Below are positions 42,275-52,659 of a stretch of 64,000 nucleotides of DNA, one piece after another. Source of the DNA: Chitinophaga ginsengisoli (GTDB lineage Bacteria > Bacteroidota > Bacteroidia > Chitinophagales > Chitinophagaceae); the NCBI RefSeq assembly GCF_003014595.1, contig NZ_PYGK01000001.1, positions 496,001 through 560,000 of the forward strand, read 5' to 3'. The first letter of the stretch is position 1, and each line of letters starts with the position of its first letter. The notes under the pieces were generated by a model. The model saw nothing but the letters and a program-made list of their open reading frames with translations. It had not been told where the DNA came from and did not search any database. Both the position numbers and the translations under genes were made by a program.

Positions 42275-43021
42275 ATGCTGAAAGAAGAGCGGTTTGATTA
42301 TATACTGAAGAAGCTGCAGACAGACCATAAGGTATTGCATACAGAGCTAAGTAATGATCTGCAGGTATCTGAGGATACCGTGCGGCGCGACCTGGAGGTT
42401 CTGGCCCAGAATGGGCTGCTGATCAAGGTCAGAGGAGGCGCTATTCCGCATTCTCCCAATCCATTTGCCTTTAATGAGCGTATCAATATCCATGAAGACG
42501 ATAAGCGGGCCATTGCCACCAAAGCCTTGTCTTTCCTGCATAATGGTCAAACCATTATCATGGACGGAGGTACCTCGACCTATGCCCTTGTAAAGCTGTT
42601 CCCTCCTTCGCTTCAGCTGACGGTAGTGACGCCAAGTATCCCCATTGCGATGCAATTAATGGAGCATCCGGAGGTAGAGGTGATACTCACCGGCGGAAGG
42701 ATCTTCAAGAGTTCTCAGGTCACTTCCGGTCTTGATACCATCAGGATGCTGGAAAAGCTACGGGCCGATATTTGTTTTATGGGGGTATGTAGCCTGCATA
42801 CCGAAGTAGGAGTGACAGGTCCGGATATGGACGAAGCAGCGGTGAAGAATGTGATGGTGCAGTCGGCCAATAAGGTCATTGCACTGGTAACCAGTGATAA
42901 GATGGGGACTGCAGAGCCCTATAAGGTATGTAACATAACAGCTATGGACACAATTATAACAGACGAAGCCGGCCTGGCACTGGCCGCACCTTACCGCCAG
43001 CTTGGAATAAATGTTATCTGA
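42275..43021 (+). CDS. DeoR family transcriptional regulator
   Basis: 248 residues from ATG 42275; an earlier in-frame ATG at 42242 lies inside the promoter. N-terminal winged HTH (FDYILKKLQTDHKVLHTELSNDLQVSEDTVRRDLEVLAQNGLLIKVRGGA) and a DeoR sensor domain (TIIMDGGTSTYALVKLF, EVILTGGRIFKSSQVTSG, DICFMGVCSLHTEVGVTGPDMDEAAVK). Such regulators usually sense phosphorylated sugars. The MFS gene starts inside its stop region, so they form one operon. Confidence 0.93.
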   Translation: MLKEERFDYILKKLQTDHKVLHTELSNDLQVSEDTVRRDLEVLAQNGLLIKVRGGAIPHSPNPFAFNERINIHEDDKRAIATKALSFLHNGQTIIMDGGTSTYALVKLFPPSLQLTVVTPSIPIAMQLMEHPEVEVILTGGRIFKSSQVTSGLDTIRMLEKLRADICFMGVCSLHTEVGVTGPDMDEAAVKNVMVQSANKVIALVTSDKMGTAEPYKVCNITAMDTIITDEAGLALAAPYRQLGINVI

Positions 43022-44210
43022 CAAACAAGAAAGTTTAAGTATTTCAAAGCCAACAAGTATGGAATTGACAATCGGTCATTCGCACAAAAGAACTACACGT
43101 ATTGCCGTGAGCGCCCTGTTTTTTCTGACAGGACTATGTTTTGCCAGCTGGGCCTCCAGGATTCCAGCCATCCAGGAAAAGTTGCATCTCTCTGAAGGAG
43201 CCTTAGGTAGTATGCTACTGGCCTTACCTATCGGTTCTATGTTATCAATGCCAGTGGCCGGAGTGCTGGTAAGTAAATACGGCAGCCGTCATGTACTGAT
43301 GATAGCCGGTCTGTTATACGCAGGAGTATTACCAACACTGGGTTTAGCCGGGGAAAGCTGGCAGCTGTTCTGTTGTCTGGTATTATTCGGTTTCTGTGGC
43401 AACATGGCCAATATCGCTGTCAATACACAGGCCGTGCTTGTAGAGGCGATGTATGGCCGTTCTATTATGGCTTCCTTTCACGGACTCTGGAGTCTGGGCG
43501 GATTTACCGGTGCGTCAATTGGTTCAGGTATGGCAGCACTGGCAATAGTGCCTTATCAGCACTTCCTGTTTATCATGGTGCTGGGCATCGCTATTGTGGG
43601 TGTGGCTATCAGATATGCCGTAACACATGATGCGCCCGCTGGTGGAGAAAAGACCCCTTTGCTTGCCTGGCCTGACAAGATACTGCTGACGCTGGGTGTC
43701 ATCGCTTTTTGTTCCATGATCTGCGAAGGAACGATGTTCGACTGGAGCGGTGTGTATTTCAAAAAAGTAGTACTGGCCTCAGAGAAGACTGCAGGTCTGG
43801 GGTATACCGCATTTATGAGTACAATGGCAGCTTTCCGCTTTGTAGCCGACTGGCTGACCGTACGTTTCGGTACCAAAAGGATGTTGCAGTTAAGCGGCGG
43901 CCTCACCGCAGGTGGATTGCTGATAGCAGTGACATTGCCCTACTTCGCTACTGCCATATTAGGCTTCCTGCTGGTAGGTGCAGGTGTGTCTTCTGTAGTA
44001 CCGCTGGTATACAGTGCGGCAGGCCGTAGTAAACCATCTTCTCCAGGTATGGCGCTGGCAGCTGTATCTACGATAGGCTATCTCGGCTTCCTGGCAGGCC
44101 CTCCGTTAATCGGTTTCATAGCACAGGCTACGAGTCTGCGTATTTCTTTTACGATTATTGCTTTGATGGGGATGTTTATAGCGGTGATGAGCAAGAAAGT
44201 GAAAGCCTAA
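43011..44210 (+). CDS. MFS transporter (YbjJ/FucP-like)
   Basis: 399 residues with 12 predicted membrane helices; signature RTTRIAVSALFFLTGLCFASWASRIPAIQEKLHLSEGALGSMLLALPIGSMLSMPVAG resembles E. coli YbjJ. It overlaps the DeoR gene by 11 nt (ATG 43011); an alternative start at ATG 43059 would give a more typical short N-terminus. Transcriptional coupling with a DeoR regulator suggests inducible uptake or export of a sugar or related metabolite. Substrate unknown. Confidence 0.88.
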   Translation: MLSDKQESLSISKPTSMELTIGHSHKRTTRIAVSALFFLTGLCFASWASRIPAIQEKLHLSEGALGSMLLALPIGSMLSMPVAGVLVSKYGSRHVLMIAGLLYAGVLPTLGLAGESWQLFCCLVLFGFCGNMANIAVNTQAVLVEAMYGRSIMASFHGLWSLGGFTGASIGSGMAALAIVPYQHFLFIMVLGIAIVGVAIRYAVTHDAPAGGEKTPLLAWPDKILLTLGVIAFCSMICEGTMFDWSGVYFKKVVLASEKTAGLGYTAFMSTMAAFRFVADWLTVRFGTKRMLQLSGGLTAGGLLIAVTLPYFATAILGFLLVGAGVSSVVPLVYSAAGRSKPSSPGMALAAVSTIGYLGFLAGPPLIGFIAQATSLRISFTIIALMGMFIAVMSKKVKA

Positions 44211-44249
44211 CAGGTGTAGATCAAAACATGATCATTCCCGGCAAACGGT

Positions 44250-44373
44250 CCCGCCTGAGACGGAGCGTGTGTTTGTAGCGCGGGCTCATAACATCAGGAA
44301 CATAATATAATCATTCCCGGGCGATCGGCTCCGTAGGTGCCGTTTTGTTTGTAGCCCCCGGTGCAACCGGGGG
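44250..44373 (+). repeat. REP-like palindromic elements, copy B (two units)
   Basis: Unit 1: CGCCTGAGACGGAGCG, then TGTTTGTAGCGCGGG. Unit 2: CGGCTCCGTAGGTGCCG (44326-44342), TTTTGTTTGTAGCC, then CCCCGGT/ACCGGGG (44355-44372). The order small hairpin, TTTGTAGC core, GC-rich hairpin is the same as at 20742-20790 on the other strand. Located between the MFS gene and a convergent lipoprotein gene. Confidence 0.72.
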
Positions 44374-44409
44374 ATCGGGGAGAACCGGGAGGAATTGGGG
44401 TTTTAGAAA

Positions 44410-44440
44410 AATAGATGGGCTGATCATTATGATCAGCCCA
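44410..44440 (-). terminator. terminator of the 357-aa lipoprotein gene
   Basis: TGGGCTGATCA and TGATCAGCCCA form an 11-bp perfect stem; T-rich sequence follows on the minus strand. Confidence 0.8.
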
Positions 44441-44466
44441 TTGCGTATTGTGAAATAAAGAGATGA

Positions 44467-45540
44467 TTATTTTTTAACAAGTTCCACTGTATAGGAAGTA
44501 TTATCAAGCCGCACCAAGGTGACCGTTTGAGGGGTCATTTCCAGGATCTTCACCTGATAGGAATAAAAGTTATCAAACTCAAGCCCATTATTATCTACCA
44601 CGATGGTCATGATCTTTGTTTCGGCATTGAATGACCATCCGCCTTTTTCGAGTTTGCTGATGGTCTGTGTACCATAGCTCAGCTTATCGCAGGTGGAATT
44701 GTCCAGGATAACACGGGAGAGCGTAGCAGAGAATAACTCACTGTATTCATTCATATCAGTGAACATCAGGTCGTATTTGGTAACTGCAGTTATGGCCGCG
44801 ATACCGGGAAAACAGGTCTGCTGATTATTCAGGCAGTATTGCACCTGGTTATTCACACAGGCAAAATTGGTCCGGGAGGTGTCCGGAATATAGTAGTTCT
44901 GCCATACCCCATTGGCATCTGTTTTCCTGTTTACTTTCCAGGTACCGACAAAATCCTGGTAGTCTGCAATACCATTCTGGCTGTGAATGCGTACATGCGC
45001 TGGTACCTGGTTGCTGACATGACCCAGGGAATCGTAAGCGGCATAGGTGAGGGATAGTGTATCGCCTACAATGTATTTCGGTAATTTGATAATGATGGAG
45101 GAGTCAACATAATCCCCCTCACGGAACAAGGAACCCTGCACCTGAGGCGCTTGTCTGTAAAAGCCACGGTTGGCGGCATAATCTATCTTGAAATACCCGC
45201 CACTTCCATTAATGGACACATAGTAGCCTTTAATGGTGGACTCATAATAACTAAAAGAAGGTTTAATCACGATATAACGGCCGCTGATCGCGTCTACAAT
45301 GTTTTTATTTTCGACCAGAACAGGGGTACCACTCTCGGATGTTGCCGCAGGTATGCTGCCTTTGCTGGCAATACCGAATGCCACTTTTACTTTGGTAGCC
45401 AGTGCAGATCTGTCGCTGAGGTAAACAGTATCAATTTTTGTAGGTGTTTCACCGCCACCTTCATCGTCTTTAGTGTCTTTTTTGCAGGCATAAAATGCAA
45501 GACTGCATGCCAGCATCCCGAAAAATAGAACTTTTTTCAT
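44467..45540 (-). CDS. hypothetical lipoprotein with lipocalin-like C-terminal domain
   Basis: 357 residues. Signal peptide with lipobox LAFYAC, then a Lys/Asp/Gly linker. The middle contains an Ig-like beta region (VVGDTLSLTYAAYDSLGHVSNQVPAHVRI), and the last ~150 residues (FVGTWKVNRKTDANG ... TMTIVVDNNGLEFDNFYSYQVKILEMTPQTVTLVRLD) look like the lipocalin-like domain common in Bacteroidota lipoproteins. Function unknown; cell-surface or periplasmic. Confidence 0.7.
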   Translation of the reverse strand: MKKVLFFGMLACSLAFYACKKDTKDDEGGGETPTKIDTVYLSDRSALATKVKVAFGIASKGSIPAATSESGTPVLVENKNIVDAISGRYIVIKPSFSYYESTIKGYYVSINGSGGYFKIDYAANRGFYRQAPQVQGSLFREGDYVDSSIIIKLPKYIVGDTLSLTYAAYDSLGHVSNQVPAHVRIHSQNGIADYQDFVGTWKVNRKTDANGVWQNYYIPDTSRTNFACVNNQVQYCLNNQQTCFPGIAAITAVTKYDLMFTDMNEYSELFSATLSRVILDNSTCDKLSYGTQTISKLEKGGWSFNAETKIMTIVVDNNGLEFDNFYSYQVKILEMTPQTVTLVRLDNTSYTVELVKK

Positions 45541-46044
45541 CAGGTATCAGGGTTTGAATTAATGATCAGATTTATAATTACTGTTATTTAAAAAAGTACG
45601 ATCTAATGCTCATCGTTCGTTTACAAGTGTCTCTTAATCTCTAAAATATTGCCACCCATTTTAATCATAAACATAATATGAAGAATAAATCATATTATAT
45701 ACGTTCACCTTCTCTTCCGGGATTTCGCTACGGTATTAAGGAATCATGTTTTTTCATACCGGGTCTCAAAAGCGCAATAACAGTCTCGGCATAAATATAT
45801 GTGTTTTTCCGGATATGTGGGAATCCGGGATTGGAAACAGAGAGTGTGCCGGCCGAAATATGGGTATTAATATTATTCGTTGGGCTAAGGTCTTGTCAGT
45901 AAAGGATTTGCAGTGCGGGCCTTCTGAAGACGTTAAATTTAATTGCAACAATAAATTTTGAAACCCTTAATTTTGCACGATTTTTTTGTCTGGTGAATGG
46001 TCATAAAATCAGTTAGGTTTCAAATTTTTCAATAGAATACGCAA
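45541..46044. other. intergenic region with the carB promoter
   Basis: 504 nt, AT-rich in its first half, where ATAATATGA...TCATATTAT (45673-45698) is a perfect 9-bp inverted repeat. TTG at 45943-45945 and TAATTTTG at 45968-45975 (22-nt spacer) are a likely carB promoter, giving a ~65-nt leader. No supported gene; a 71-codon open frame at 45746-45961 has no protein-like features. Confidence 0.5.
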
Positions 46045-48861
46045 ATGCCGAAAGATTCTTCTATCAAATCTGTTCTTATTATTGGTTCTGGTCCTATTAT
46101 TATTGGTCAGGCTTGTGAATTTGACTATTCCGGCTCCCAGGCAGCCCGTTCGCTGCGAGAGGAAGGTATCAGGGTAGTATTGATCAATTCCAATCCGGCT
46201 ACTATCATGACTGACCCTATGATGGCCGATAAGGTATACCTGTTGCCGCTAACGGTAGAAAGTATAGAACAGATACTGGAAGAACAGCAGATTGATGCCG
46301 TACTGCCTACCATGGGTGGACAGACAGCGCTGAACCTTTGTAAAGAGGTTGATGAGCTGGGAATATGGCAGAAATACAATGTTCGCCTGATCGGTGTAGA
46401 CATCAAAGCCATTGATAAGGCTGAAGACCGCGAACAGTTCCGTCAGTGGATGATTCGACTGGGTGTACCCGTTGCGCCGGCCAGAACCGCTAATTCCTTC
46501 CTTGAGGGTAAAGAATTCGCACAGGAAATAGGATTCCCGCTGGTAATCCGTCCTTCCTTCACCCTGGGTGGCACCGGAGGCGGTTTCGTACACAGCAAGG
46601 ACGAACTGGACGAAGCACTGCAGCGTGGTTTGCAGGCGTCTCCCATCCATGAAGTACTCGTAGAAAAAGCAGTACTGGGATGGAAAGAGTTCGAACTGGA
46701 ACTGCTGCGCGACGCCAATGATAACGTGGTGATCATTTGTACTGTAGAGAACCTGGACCCAATGGGCGTCCATACTGGTGACTCTATCACCGTGGCGCCA
46801 GCGATGACCCTGAGCGATACCGCTTTCCAGGACATGCGTAACAAGGCCCAGATGATGATGCGCGACCTAGGTAACTTTGCCGGTGGTTGTAACGTACAGT
46901 TCTCATTGAACCCTGAAAACGAAGAGCTGATCGCGATCGAGATAAACCCTCGTGTAAGCCGCTCTTCTGCACTGGCATCCAAAGCTACCGGTTATCCTAT
47001 CGCCAAGATCGCTGCGAAACTGGCTATCGGTTATACACTGGATGAACTGGAAAACCAGATCACCAGAACTACTTCCGCTTTCTTTGAACCTGCGCTGGAC
47101 TACGTGATCGTAAAGATGCCGCGCTGGAACTTCGATAAATTTAAGGGTGCTGACCAGACCCTGGGGCTGCAGATGAAATCAGTAGGTGAAGTAATGGCGA
47201 TCGGCCGTACCTTCCCTGAAGCGCTGCAGAAAGCCTGCCAGAGCCTGGAAAACGATGCACTGGGCCTCGGTTACTACGGTAAGTCTGCCATGAAGAGTGA
47301 GCAGTTGCTGGAAAGACTGAAGACGCCTACCTGGGACCGTATCTTCCGTATCAAAGATGCCCTGATGGAAGGTGTTTCTGTGAAACACATCCACCAGATG
47401 ACCTATATCGACAAGTGGTTCCTGAACCAGATCAACGATATCGTGAACATGGAAAAGCAGCTGCAGGAACATGATCTGGATACCATTCCAAAAGAACTGC
47501 TGAGTGATGCCAAGAAAATGGGCTTCTCCGATATGCAGCTGGTACACCTGTTTGGCAACTGTGAAGAACACGAAGTATACGAAAAACGTAAAGCACTGGG
47601 CATCACCCGTACCTATAAGATGGTGGATACCTGCAGTGCTGAGTTTGAAGCGATCACGCCTTACTTCTACTCTGCCTTCGATACTGAAAACGAAAGCAAA
47701 CCTTCAGATAAAAAGAAAGTAATCGTACTGGGCTCCGGCCCTAACCGTATCGGTCAGGGTATCGAATTCGACTACTGCTGTACACACGGCTTACAAGCCA
47801 TCCAGGAAGCAGGTTTCGACGCTATCATGGTGAACTGTAACCCTGAAACGGTATCAACCGACTTCGACATGGCTAACAAGCTATACTTCGAGCCGGTATT
47901 CTGGGAGCATCTGTGGGAGATCATCGAACTGGAAAAACCGGAAGGTGTGATCGTACAGCTGGGTGGACAAACAGCACTGAAGCTGGCAAAACGCCTGGAG
48001 GAAAAAGGAATTAAGATCATCGGTACTTCTTTCGATAACATGGATATCGCTGAAGACCGTGGCCGTTTCTCAGATCTGCTGAAAGAACTGAAGATCCCTT
48101 ATCCTAACTACGGTACTGCTTACAATACAGACGAAGCCATAGAAGTAGCAAAAGAAGTAGGTTATCCGGTACTGGTACGCCCATCCTATGTATTAGGTGG
48201 TCAGCGTATGCGTATCGTGATCAACGAAGAAGAACTGGAATCATCTGTACTCAGCCTGCTGAAGCACTTGCCGGGTAACAAGATCCTGATCGACCACTTC
48301 CTGGACCGTTGCCAGGAGGCAGAGATCGACGGTATCTTCGACGGCGAGAACTTCCATGTAATGGGTGTGATGGAGCATATAGAGCCAGCTGGTATCCATA
48401 GTGGCGACAGTAACGCGGTACTGCCCGCGTTCAACCTGAGCCCAATGGAAGTAACCACCATGGAATACTATGCAGAAAAGATTGCCCGTGCATTGGACAT
48501 CCGCGGTCTGATCAACATTCAGTTTGCTATCAAGGGTGGAAATGTATACGTGATCGAAGCTAACCCGCGCGCTTCCCGTACCACACCGTTCATCGCGAAG
48601 GCATACCAGGTACCTTACCTGAATATTGCTACCAAAGTAATGCTGGGCGTGAACAAACTGACAGATTTCGTGATCGAGAAGAAACTGGACGGTTTTGCAA
48701 TCAAGGAACCAGTGTTCTCTTTCAATAAGTTCCCGGGCGTGAATAAGGAACTCGGCCCTGAAATGAAATCTACCGGTGAAGCGATCCGTTTCATCAAAGA
48801 TCTCAGGGACCCTTATTTCAGGACCCTGTATAAGGAGAAGAGCATGTACCTGAGTAAATAA
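46045..48861 (+). CDS. carB: carbamoyl-phosphate synthase large subunit, short form without MGS domain
   Basis: Makes carbamoyl phosphate from bicarbonate, ammonia (from the CarA glutaminase) and two ATP, for pyrimidines and arginine. 938 residues. Two ATP-grasp halves are complete: [18 protein letters not shown] and [14 protein letters not shown] in the first, [18 protein letters not shown] and [12 protein letters not shown] in the second. The protein ends just after [36 protein letters not shown], so the C-terminal MGS-like allosteric domain of the ~1073-residue E. coli enzyme is absent. carA is not adjacent. Confidence 0.97.
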   Translation: MPKDSSIKSVLIIGSGPIIIGQACEFDYSGSQAARSLREEGIRVVLINSNPATIMTDPMMADKVYLLPLTVESIEQILEEQQIDAVLPTMGGQTALNLCKEVDELGIWQKYNVRLIGVDIKAIDKAEDREQFRQWMIRLGVPVAPARTANSFLEGKEFAQEIGFPLVIRPSFTLGGTGGGFVHSKDELDEALQRGLQASPIHEVLVEKAVLGWKEFELELLRDANDNVVIICTVENLDPMGVHTGDSITVAPAMTLSDTAFQDMRNKAQMMMRDLGNFAGGCNVQFSLNPENEELIAIEINPRVSRSSALASKATGYPIAKIAAKLAIGYTLDELENQITRTTSAFFEPALDYVIVKMPRWNFDKFKGADQTLGLQMKSVGEVMAIGRTFPEALQKACQSLENDALGLGYYGKSAMKSEQLLERLKTPTWDRIFRIKDALMEGVSVKHIHQMTYIDKWFLNQINDIVNMEKQLQEHDLDTIPKELLSDAKKMGFSDMQLVHLFGNCEEHEVYEKRKALGITRTYKMVDTCSAEFEAITPYFYSAFDTENESKPSDKKKVIVLGSGPNRIGQGIEFDYCCTHGLQAIQEAGFDAIMVNCNPETVSTDFDMANKLYFEPVFWEHLWEIIELEKPEGVIVQLGGQTALKLAKRLEEKGIKIIGTSFDNMDIAEDRGRFSDLLKELKIPYPNYGTAYNTDEAIEVAKEVGYPVLVRPSYVLGGQRMRIVINEEELESSVLSLLKHLPGNKILIDHFLDRCQEAEIDGIFDGENFHVMGVMEHIEPAGIHSGDSNAVLPAFNLSPMEVTTMEYYAEKIARALDIRGLINIQFAIKGGNVYVIEANPRASRTTPFIAKAYQVPYLNIATKVMLGVNKLTDFVIEKKLDGFAIKEPVFSFNKFPGVNKELGPEMKSTGEAIRFIKDLRDPYFRTLYKEKSMYLSK

Positions 48862-48885
48862 GCGCGTACATCTTAATCATACTAA

Positions 48886-48922
48886 AACGGACGTATCAGA
48901 TAACTGATACGCCCGTTTCTTA
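48886..48922 (+). terminator. terminator of carB
   Basis: ACGGACGTATCAG and CTGATACGCCCGT pair with a small mismatch around ATAA; T-rich tail. Confidence 0.85.
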
Positions 48923-49112
48923 TATAATCTTCACCTGTTCATATTAAGATCAAGTCCAACTCAAAGCCATGTCAAAGGCATGCTTAAGCCGTGTCTGATG
49001 TAGGGCGAAGGCCCGGTTCTCTCACGGAAAGCCAACCCTATTCCTCCCATGTTAAGATAATATCACTTTTGGAATGCCTTACGTCCATGGCGGATGTCCA
49101 GGCCAGACAGCT

Positions 49113-52100
49113 TTATTCTGCTCTTACAGGTCCGGCTGGCTTCTTCATAGCAGGCGTGTCTTTGATCTCTTTCATCAGCAGTTCCACCGTCTTTTCCAAC
49201 TGCGGATCTTTGCCTGCAATAACATCGGCCGGTGTCATCTCTACTTCAACATCCGGCGATACCCCTTTGTTTTCGATGATCCATTTGCCGTCTTTACTGA
49301 AGATGCCCAGTCGTGGTGCAGTCACGAAACCACCATCCATCAGCTGCGGATAATTGTAGATACCCACCAATATACCCATGGTAGTAGTACCTACCAGTGG
49401 TCCTAGTTTCTTTTCATGGAACATGAACGGCATCAGATCGCCGCCGGAGCCCGCATAACCGTTGATGATCATGGCTTTCGGGCCGAATATGGCATTACCT
49501 GGAGTAGTCATCGGCTGGCCTTCGCGGGTACCCCAATAGTTCAGCAGGTCACGGTTCAGCAGGTCTATGACATAGTCTGCGGCTGATCCACCGCCATTAA
49601 AGCGCTCGTCTACGATCACACCTTTCTTATCCAACTGGGAGAAGTAATAACGGTTGAAATAGTTATAACCGTCACCTCCGGTATTAGGCATGTAGACATA
49701 AGCCAGTTTACCATTACTCAGCTGATCCACCTTTTTACGATTGCCTTCCAGCCAGTTCATATGGCGCAGCATCACCTCATTGGTGACAGGTACGACGGTA
49801 TATTCCTTCGCACCACTCGTATCCGGCCGCTGATTGACAAGTATGCGTACCTGCTTGTTGGCAGTGGCCTGGAACAGGCTGTAAAGGTTGGTCTTAGCAT
49901 CCAGCGGAATACCATTTACTGCAAGCAGATAGTCCCCTTCTTTCACATTGATACCGGGTTGTGTCAGCGGTGCCTGGAATTGTGGATTCCAGTTTAATCC
50001 CGAATAGATCTTCGCAAAGCGGTAATGGCCATTCTCAATACTGTAATCGGCGCCCAGCAGGCCTACAGATTCAATGACCGGTTTCGGAAAATCTCCCTGG
50101 CTGACATAGCTATGGCCTATTACCAGTTCCCCCATCATTTCGCTGAAGAGGTAGTTGAGGTCATCTCGGTGTCCTACATAAGGAAGGAAGCGCTGGTATT
50201 TCTTTTTCACGGCTTTCCAGTCGGCGCCATGCATATTATCTACATAAAAGAAATCACGTTCTATACGCCATAGTTCATCAAACATCTGGTTCCACTCAGC
50301 AGCAGGATCTACCAGCGTACGGATATTGCCAATGTTCAGGGTGCCTTCTCCCGCATTTGCTTTGCTGGCAGTACCCACAATGCCCGCCGCTGTAGATGTA
50401 ACATACAACAGTTTCTCTCCATTCTGACTCACAGCATAGCTGTTAATGCCGCTCATAAGCACATCACTTTTGCGCTTCGCGATATCGTAACTGTAAAGAG
50501 TGTTATCAGACAGGTACAACAGCTTGCCATTCACAAAGCCATTCAGTTGCCTGTAACTTTGCGCCGGCATTGGAAGTGCCACTATGCGCTGGTCAATATT
50601 CTCCAGGTCTATGCGTGTCAGCTTGGAGGTATCTTTAGCAGCTTCTTTTTTCTCCTGTTCCTCATCACTCTCCGGAGCGAGCGGAGATGGCAGGTTGTTG
50701 GCCAGCACCACAACATAGATATTGCTCAGCGTATTCCGTTCGTAAGAGCTCATATCCAGCCAGCCCGTATTCTGTGCATAATTGGTGCTTGCATAGAAGA
50801 ACAGGTATTTGCCATCCTTGCTGAATACCGGCTCATTAGCCTCACTACGGCCATCAGTGAGTTGATTGCTTTTCTTGTCTGTAAGGTTGTACAGGAAGAT
50901 CGCCTGCAGGTTGTTAGGGAGCCTTTTGTTATAAGTGATCCAGCGGGAGTCTGGGCTCCATTTGGCGTCGAAGTCCTGGTCGGGACGATCGTAGGGATCC
51001 TCATCTATCACAGAGATCTTCCTGCTGTCCACCTCCACGTACAAGAGGCGCAGACGTTTATCCCGGAATACGATCTTTTTACTATCCGGCGACCAGACAG
51101 GGCTATAATAGAAGCCTGGTTCCAGTGGAATGATAACAGCGGGTTTCTCTCCCTTCTGATCACGGATATGCAGCGCATACTCACCACTGGCATCAGAGAA
51201 ATAGGCAATGGATTTACCATCTGCAGACCATGCCGGTGTACGTTCGTGAATACCGGGAGTAGCGGTAAGATTACGCAGATCACCCTTTTCTGCAGGCAGC
51301 GTCAGAATATCGCCTCTGAACTGTACTACAGCCCTGATGCCCGTAGGAGAGAGGCTGATGCTGCCGAGTGTATTAAGAGAGGCATTAACATAATGAGGGC
51401 GCTTATAAGGCAGGTCGGGCTGCAGGCTGATGCTGAGTGCAGTGCTTTTGCCTGAAGCCGCGTCCCATTTGTTGATACGGCCGCCCTGCTCATATACGAG
51501 CGTTTTCCCGTCAGAGAAAAGTGTCTTTACATCAAAGTCTTTGTGGTTTGTTATCTGTGTAACTGTCTTGGTAGATACTGAATACCGGAAGACATTCATG
51601 GTGCTGTTACGGTCACTCAGGAAGTAGACGTCGTTGCCCAGCCACACCGGACGGATGTTATTGGAGCCCGCATCAGGGATCTCTGTTACAGCACTTGTCT
51701 GGTTATTGAAAATCCAGATACGTGGCATATTACCGCCCCTGTAGTGCTTAAACGGATGATAGGTACCGCCTCTTTCCGTTGGGTCAGGATTTTTGATATA
51801 GGCAGTGTATAATCCGTCAGGCGAGATGTTGCCCTGATGTGCCTCCGGCATTTTCAGCTTTACTGGCATGCCGCCGTCTATGCTTATTTCATACAGTTGC
51901 TGGAAGCGGGGCGAAATGGACTGACGGGTAGATGCGAAAAGGATCTTATCGTTACCATGCCATCCGCGTATGATATCAGCATCCGGATGGTAGGTAATAC
52001 GACGGGGAATACCGCCTGTTGCAGGCACGACATAAATATCGACGTTGCCTTCATAGTTACCACTGAAGGCAATCCATTTGCCATCAGGCGATAACATAGG

Positions 52101-52304
52101 GTCCAGTTCTATATCGGGATTGACAGTAATACGCTGTGGGTGTTGCCCGTTTTCATCTGTGGTCCATATGTCGCCGGCGTAGTTAAAAGCGATCTGGTGT
52201 TGGTTGATAGATGGGGAACGCAGTAGCAGGGTTTCTGTCGATTGTGCGCTGGCTGTAAGGCAGGCAATACCTGTCATAAGCAGGGCAATAGGTCTTCTTA
52301 GCAT
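49113..52304 (-). CDS. tricorn-type S41 serine protease
   Basis: 1063 residues with signal peptide (LLMTGIACLTASAQ). N-terminal beta-propeller of PD40/WD40-like repeats (SPDGKWIAFSG, SKDGKYLFFYAS and others, residues ~30-640), then a C1-like helical domain, a PDZ domain (VKEGDYLLAVNGIPLDAKTNLYSLFQ) and the S41 peptidase core: KGVIVDERFNGGGSAADYVIDLL, then INGYAGSGGDLMPFMF with the nucleophile Ser, and GTTTMGILVGIY. In periplasmic or secreted form it trims peptides released by other proteases. Confidence 0.93.
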   Translation of the reverse strand: MLRRPIALLMTGIACLTASAQSTETLLLRSPSINQHQIAFNYAGDIWTTDENGQHPQRITVNPDIELDPMLSPDGKWIAFSGNYEGNVDIYVVPATGGIPRRITYHPDADIIRGWHGNDKILFASTRQSISPRFQQLYEISIDGGMPVKLKMPEAHQGNISPDGLYTAYIKNPDPTERGGTYHPFKHYRGGNMPRIWIFNNQTSAVTEIPDAGSNNIRPVWLGNDVYFLSDRNSTMNVFRYSVSTKTVTQITNHKDFDVKTLFSDGKTLVYEQGGRINKWDAASGKSTALSISLQPDLPYKRPHYVNASLNTLGSISLSPTGIRAVVQFRGDILTLPAEKGDLRNLTATPGIHERTPAWSADGKSIAYFSDASGEYALHIRDQKGEKPAVIIPLEPGFYYSPVWSPDSKKIVFRDKRLRLLYVEVDSRKISVIDEDPYDRPDQDFDAKWSPDSRWITYNKRLPNNLQAIFLYNLTDKKSNQLTDGRSEANEPVFSKDGKYLFFYASTNYAQNTGWLDMSSYERNTLSNIYVVVLANNLPSPLAPESDEEQEKKEAAKDTSKLTRIDLENIDQRIVALPMPAQSYRQLNGFVNGKLLYLSDNTLYSYDIAKRKSDVLMSGINSYAVSQNGEKLLYVTSTAAGIVGTASKANAGEGTLNIGNIRTLVDPAAEWNQMFDELWRIERDFFYVDNMHGADWKAVKKKYQRFLPYVGHRDDLNYLFSEMMGELVIGHSYVSQGDFPKPVIESVGLLGADYSIENGHYRFAKIYSGLNWNPQFQAPLTQPGINVKEGDYLLAVNGIPLDAKTNLYSLFQATANKQVRILVNQRPDTSGAKEYTVVPVTNEVMLRHMNWLEGNRKKVDQLSNGKLAYVYMPNTGGDGYNYFNRYYFSQLDKKGVIVDERFNGGGSAADYVIDLLNRDLLNYWGTREGQPMTTPGNAIFGPKAMIINGYAGSGGDLMPFMFHEKKLGPLVGTTTMGILVGIYNYPQLMDGGFVTAPRLGIFSKDGKWIIENKGVSPDVEVEMTPADVIAGKDPQLEKTVELLMKEIKDTPAMKKPAGPVRAE

Positions 52305-52423
52305 TTTGTTGGTGTTAAACAGTTGATGTGTATGTACTAATTTATACTTTTTCCCGGGGAATAAAGGCGAAATAGGGGGATCTATAGGGTTGGTATTCGC
52401 TGGCGATTCGGGGAAGGCTATAT

Positions 52424-52513
52424 CCTATAGGCCCTCTACTATAGCATTATAGGCACTTTGTATAGCGATCGCTATAGAAAAGTAGGTGTAATGTAGGACT
52501 AGAGCGCCTATAT
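52424..52513. repeat. imperfect ~90-nt palindrome
   Basis: Centred on the perfect 16-mer TATAGCGATCGCTATA (52461-52476). Outward, the arms match in roughly three quarters of positions when three or four single-base shifts are allowed (for example AGAG-GCCTATA on the far side). The TATAG word recurs about every 20 nt in the left arm. The style resembles the palindrome at 26018-26124. Confidence 0.55.
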
Positions 52514-52530
52514 GTAGGAGCCTGTAGTAT

Positions 52531-52659
52531 AGTCGGAGTGAATCTCAGGCGAAGCTGGGGAATATCGCCCGGGCAATACACCCGTTCCCGCAGGCATTTG
52601 CTACACTTGATAATTACCTTGAAGAAGTATTGGAACGTCTTAAAATAATCAGAGCCTGA
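52531..52659 (+). pseudogene. 42-codon open fragment, possible gene remnant
   Basis: Reads SRSESQAKLGNIARAIHP then [15 protein letters not shown] and ends [12 protein letters not shown]. The last 30 residues look like a genuine helical protein end, but no ATG/GTG start is in frame and a TAG lies just upstream. The terminator at 52650-52683 overlaps its stop. It may be the truncated 3' end of a lost gene. Confidence 0.35.

Noticed and set aside
45746..45961. 71-codon frame upstream of carB
   Set aside because: Composition is not protein-like and it runs into the carB promoter; nothing recognisable.
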